DNA of 7,860 nt, from NCBI GenBank assembly GCA_001438005.1, contig LIBO01000038.1, forward strand, positions 1 through 7,860, given 5' to 3'. Positions 5,965 to 7,860 of this stretch are shown in pieces. The stretch comes from Verrucomicrobia subdivision 6 bacterium BACL9 MAG-120507-bin52. Its GTDB lineage: Bacteria > Verrucomicrobiota > Verrucomicrobiia > Methylacidiphilales > Verrucolacustridaceae. Both the position numbers and the translations under genes were made by a program. Under the pieces are notes generated by a model that saw nothing but the letters and a program-made list of their open reading frames with translations, was not told where the DNA came from and made no database searches. Position 1 is the stretch's first letter, and every line of letters starts with the position of its first letter.

Positions 5965-6719
5965 GAGGAGGGAAAGAGTTCCCGCCACAGGGAGGGAACC
6001 TCCTTTTCCGAGAAGCCGAGGGAACCGAGTTTCGCTAATTTCAGAAGAGAGCGGAGAAGGCGATGGCGGTTGGCGGTATCGATTTGAAACGGGTGTTGCG
6101 GTTTGACCTGAATGGCATCCACATCGAGAAGCCACGCTTGGTGGGGGGACGGGGTAAGGAGAATATTCCGGGCGTTGAAATCGGGATGGAGGATCCCGTT
6201 TTGGCGACACTGGTGAAACAACTTGCGGACGGCGGAAAAAGCGCGGGTGCGGGCGGGGGTGGAGGGGCGAGTGGAAAGAAATGAGACGAGATCGAGGCTG
6301 TGGGGGATGTAAGAGGTTACGATATCGATACGCCATAAGGGCCCTGCGGGATAAAAGAGGGCCGCCTGAATGGTCGGGGTCGGCACCTTCTTATCGGCTA
6401 GAAGCTGGGCACGATAGATCTCACACCTGGCGCGATGGGTGTTGAGGTAGAGGTCGCGGGTGAGTTGTCCCCACAGCCCGCCATTCACGCAGGGGCGAAC
6501 GACTAGTGAGGTGGTGGCGATGGGGAGGAGAACGACGGGTGCGCGACCCTGGAAAAGACGGTGTTGCGGGTGGCGTCGGGCGGCCAGTCGGAGGGGGGCT
6601 TGAGGGTTGAGCTTTTTCCAATTCGAGAGGAGGGGTTTGCGGATGGATGGACGAATCCAAGCGGGGCCAGTCGGAAGGTGATAAAGTTGGAAGCCCTGAG
6701 GGGCACGGGGTGCAGTCAT
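5961..6719 (-). CDS. LPS core kinase, KdkA/WaaP (Kdo kinase) family
   Basis: A 252-residue protein-kinase-like enzyme expected to phosphorylate a sugar of the LPS inner core (Kdo in KdkA, heptose in WaaP) using ATP in the cytoplasm. Residues 73-96 (VVRPCVNGGLWGQLTRDLYLNT) follow the 'lRHYrRGGl-arlsrDrYl' block of Kdo kinases. Nearby RARCEIYRAQLL and KVPTPTIQAA (96-120) match their next helix and 'glpvP-pvaa' segment. The catalytic loop is HPDFNARNILL (178-188), with Asp180 as likely base and Asn185 as metal ligand. The DFG-equivalent is LLDVDAIQ (197-204), with Asp199/Asp201. The start overlaps the stop of the preceding gene as ATGA, and its own stop overlaps the heptosyltransferase ATG in the same way. 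That tandem coupling with a GT9 enzyme strongly supports a role in LPS core. His/Pro/Arg content is high, in line with a C-rich coding strand. KdkA versus WaaP is unresolved. Confidence 0.85.
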   Translation of the reverse strand: MTAPRAPQGFQLYHLPTGPAWIRPSIRKPLLSNWKKLNPQAPLRLAARRHPQHRLFQGRAPVVLLPIATTSLVVRPCVNGGLWGQLTRDLYLNTHRARCEIYRAQLLADKKVPTPTIQAALFYPAGPLWRIDIVTSYIPHSLDLVSFLSTRPSTPARTRAFSAVRKLFHQCRQNGILHPDFNARNILLTPSPHQAWLLDVDAIQVKPQHPFQIDTANRHRLLRSLLKLAKLGSLGFSEKEVPSLWRELFPSS

Positions 6720-7174
6720 GGTGCAAAAGGGGCGATGGGGAATGGGGGAGGGGAGCCGCTACGCATGGATTGAGCGATGGGGGAGGTGATTTTCTTGGCA
6801 TTCGTTTGCCAGCAGAGGAAAAGGTAGTTCATGGGTGCACGGGTGGTCTGCGCGGTGAGGTCGGAGCAGTCGACTGCACGCCGCAGGGCTTCGCGTGGGG
6901 AAACTCCCTCGGTTTGCAAGGAGAAGAGGGCGGCGAGAGCTTGGCTAGTGGTCAGGGTGGCTTTGGGGCCAGTGAGATTTTGGGGATCGAGTGCGGGAAC
7001 GATTCGCTGAAGATGATCCTCGATCCGGCGCTGGCGACGGGCGACTTCAGCCTGCTCCTGCACTCGGCGCTGGGCTTGGGCGTCAATGTTGGCTTGGACG
7101 GGCACCACTTGGCTGAGACCGAGGGAGGCCAGCAGAGTGGGGACGAGGAATAGGGCGGAGAGGGTGGGCCGCAC
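6716..7174 (-). CDS. secreted protein of unknown function, coupled to the LPS kinase
   Basis: I do not recognise a family for this 152-residue protein. The start is GTG at 7174, one base after the TAA of the preceding gene; it leads directly into a signal peptide (PTLSALFLVPTLLASLGLS, about residues 3-21), with likely cleavage near residue 28 (VQA). Residues 30-60 are rich in Q, R, E and A with heptad-like spacing and may form a short coiled coil. A middle segment (74-127) is helical by composition and holds the only two cysteines, Cys103 (AVDCSDL) and Cys121 (LFLCWQ), which could form a disulphide in the periplasm. The last 18 residues are Pro/Ser-rich, and their codons overlap the kinase start as ATGA. 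Location between another exported unknown and two LPS core genes suggests an envelope role. No catalytic motif is visible. Confidence 0.72.
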   Translation of the reverse strand: MRPTLSALFLVPTLLASLGLSQVVPVQANIDAQAQRRVQEQAEVARRQRRIEDHLQRIVPALDPQNLTGPKATLTTSQALAALFSLQTEGVSPREALRRAVDCSDLTAQTTRAPMNYLFLCWQTNAKKITSPIAQSMRSGSPPPFPIAPFAP

Positions 7175-7175
7175 G

Positions 7176-7589
7176 TTACGGCAGAAGCAGGATGATTTCG
7201 TAGCGGATGTCGATGCCGTCCAGTCTTTCGTCCTGAGTATTTAAGTTAAAGTTGGCGCGTTGAGAGTTCTGAATAGAATTGATGATAGCGGCGTTGCCCT
7301 TCCGGGCTTGAACCCCGCGAGCGATCTTATTTTGGGCGGCAGCGAATCCGTTTTGGCGTTGGAGTTGGTCGAAACCAAGCGTGCGGTAGCCCTTCTTGGG
7401 TTTGCCCTTTTTCCAGATTTGAATGCCTTGGCAGGTGATGACCTCTTCATCGGATGGGGCAGCCGCGGGAGCATTGGTAGCGGCGGGAGGTGGAGTCGCC
7501 GGAAGGCGAGCAGAAGGGTTGGTTTCCTGCGCAATACAGAGGGCAGGAAGAAGCACGAGAAGTGGCAGAGAGGAAAGATTGATCTGCAT
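7176..7589 (-). CDS. secreted protein of unknown function, first gene of the LPS operon
   Basis: A 137-residue protein without a family I can name. Residues 1-20 (MQINLSSLPLLVLLPALCIA) are a signal peptide with likely cleavage after CIA. The Cys at 18 does not sit in a lipobox. Residues 21-46 are a Pro/Ala linker. The folded part (about 49-137) begins VITCQGIQIWKKGKPKKGYRTLG, continues with a basic, Gln/Asn-rich helix (KIARGVQARKGNAAIINSIQ, 89-108) and ends in a hydrophobic strand YEIILLLP. The arrangement 'K-G-kPkk-Y-tLG ... a-kkGn-AiI ... strand' faintly recalls small DUF4156/YbjQ-type alpha/beta proteins, but I would not assign it. The ATG at 7589 is chosen because it starts the signal peptide; a second ATG at 7600 is in another frame. 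A weak GGTGG lies just upstream. It leads the four-gene minus-strand operon. Confidence 0.72.
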   Translation of the reverse strand: MQINLSSLPLLVLLPALCIAQETNPSARLPATPPPAATNAPAAAPSDEEVITCQGIQIWKKGKPKKGYRTLGFDQLQRQNGFAAAQNKIARGVQARKGNAAIINSIQNSQRANFNLNTQDERLDGIDIRYEIILLLP

Positions 7590-7661
7590 GGCCCCACCAT
7601 AAGTCGGCTTAGGGATGAAATCGAGTCGTGATTTTCTTTAAATTAGAGGTAAGCCAAGTGA
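7590..7661. promoter_or_regulatory. 72-bp divergent intergenic region expected to hold two promoters
   Basis: This is the only space between the head of the LPS operon (- strand) and the partial membrane-protein gene (+ strand), so it should drive both. It has an AT-rich centre (7631-7645) in an otherwise GC-rich window. TAAATT at 7639-7644 could be a + strand -10, with ATGAAA 18 nt upstream. On the minus strand TTGGCT (7657-7652) resembles a -35 but has no good -10 at the right distance. No operator palindrome is evident. The location is well supported by gene layout; the boxes are weak. Confidence 0.4.
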
Positions 7662-7860
7662 ATGAAACATAAACAACTGACCTTAAAAACCGATCCGATC
7701 ACGAAACTTCTTCTCGCACTGGTGGCGGCGGGGCTGTGGTGGCACGCCTTTGCTCCGTGGGTGACCACCTCGGCCCTGGCGGATGGGGTCACCAAAGTGG
7801 ATGTGGTTTCGCTAGCTGGCGAAAAGATTGAAATGACGAGTCAGGAAGATTTGAACTATT
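7662..7860 (+). CDS. membrane-anchored or secreted protein, N-terminal part (cut by window end)
   Basis: An open frame from the ATG at 7662 continues without a stop to the window edge, giving 66 complete codons. AGAGG at 7645-7649 lies 12 nt before the ATG and may be a distant Shine-Dalgarno. The start is basic (MKHKQLTLKTDPITK), followed by a hydrophobic segment LLLALVAAGLWWHAFAPWV (about residues 16-34), which suits a signal anchor or uncleaved signal. It then turns hydrophilic: DGVTKVDVVSLAGEKIEMTS. The 'VDVVSLAGEKI' strand looks like the start of a periplasmic beta domain. I do not recognise the family from this much. It is divergent from the LPS operon across 72 bp. Confidence 0.75.
   Translation, partial: MKHKQLTLKTDPITKLLLALVAAGLWWHAFAPWVTTSALADGVTKVDVVSLAGEKIEMTSQEDLNY

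Noticed and set aside
5965..6336. N-terminal extension of the heptosyltransferase to 6336
   Set aside because: It lies inside the kinase gene in another frame and gives Pro/Arg-rich noise; the ATGA start at 5964 fits the family length.
6647..7153. 168-codon + strand frame, Gly/Glu-rich
   Set aside because: It is antisense to the operon genes, with no motif, a shadow of the C-rich minus coding strand.
1..7860. CRISPR arrays, insertion sequences, phage genes, att sites
   Set aside because: I saw no spaced direct repeats, terminal inverted repeats, transposase or integrase motifs; the gene order is ordinary chromosomal.

Overview
This window looks like a compact chromosomal segment from a Gram-negative bacterium. 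It carries a cell-wall amidase, glutamate racemase, a BBP2-type outer-membrane barrel and lipopolysaccharide (LPS) core genes. GC content is roughly 55-60% by eye, Shine-Dalgarno sites are weak or absent, and small secreted proteins of no obvious family are common. I favour the Verrucomicrobiota/PVC group. That placement is inference only, because no rRNA or phylogenetic marker with a name I can fix is present.

Layout. (1) Positions 2-2150, + strand: the tail of an upstream gene (possibly tilS) overlaps by ATGA a zinc-dependent N-acetylmuramoyl-L-alanine amidase, followed 2 nt later by murI. This is a peptidoglycan cluster. (2) Positions 2154-2912, - strand: a secreted protein with a C-terminal PDZ domain, convergent with murI. 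(3) Positions 2944-3296, + strand: a complete one-piece tmRNA gene (ssrA), divergent from the PDZ gene across about 31 bp. I could resolve its acceptor stem with the G3-U alanine identity pair, its T arm, its first pseudoknot and its tag reading frame (ANNELALAA, stop). (4) Positions 3356-4942: a small BamE-like secreted protein (- strand) and a BBP2-like outer-membrane beta-barrel (+ strand). Their start regions overlap by 12 bp and contain a run of nine T. (5) Positions 4939-7589, - strand: a tightly packed four-gene operon reading unknown secreted protein, unknown secreted protein, Kdo/LPS-kinase family protein, GT9 heptosyltransferase. The junctions are TAA-C-GTG, ATGA and ATGA. (6) From 7662, + strand: the start of a membrane-anchored protein cut by the window edge.

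How it fits together. Nearly every protein gene acts in the envelope: peptidoglycan precursor supply and turnover, LPS core building, an outer-membrane barrel and periplasmic helpers. The exception is the housekeeping tmRNA. No mobile element, CRISPR array or phage gene is visible. The points most worth pursuing are the overlapping divergent start region with its T9 tract, the two unknown exported proteins coupled to LPS core enzymes, and the tmRNA/PDZ shared promoter region. The + strand is G-rich over C through the whole window whatever the gene direction, as expected of a replication leading strand.
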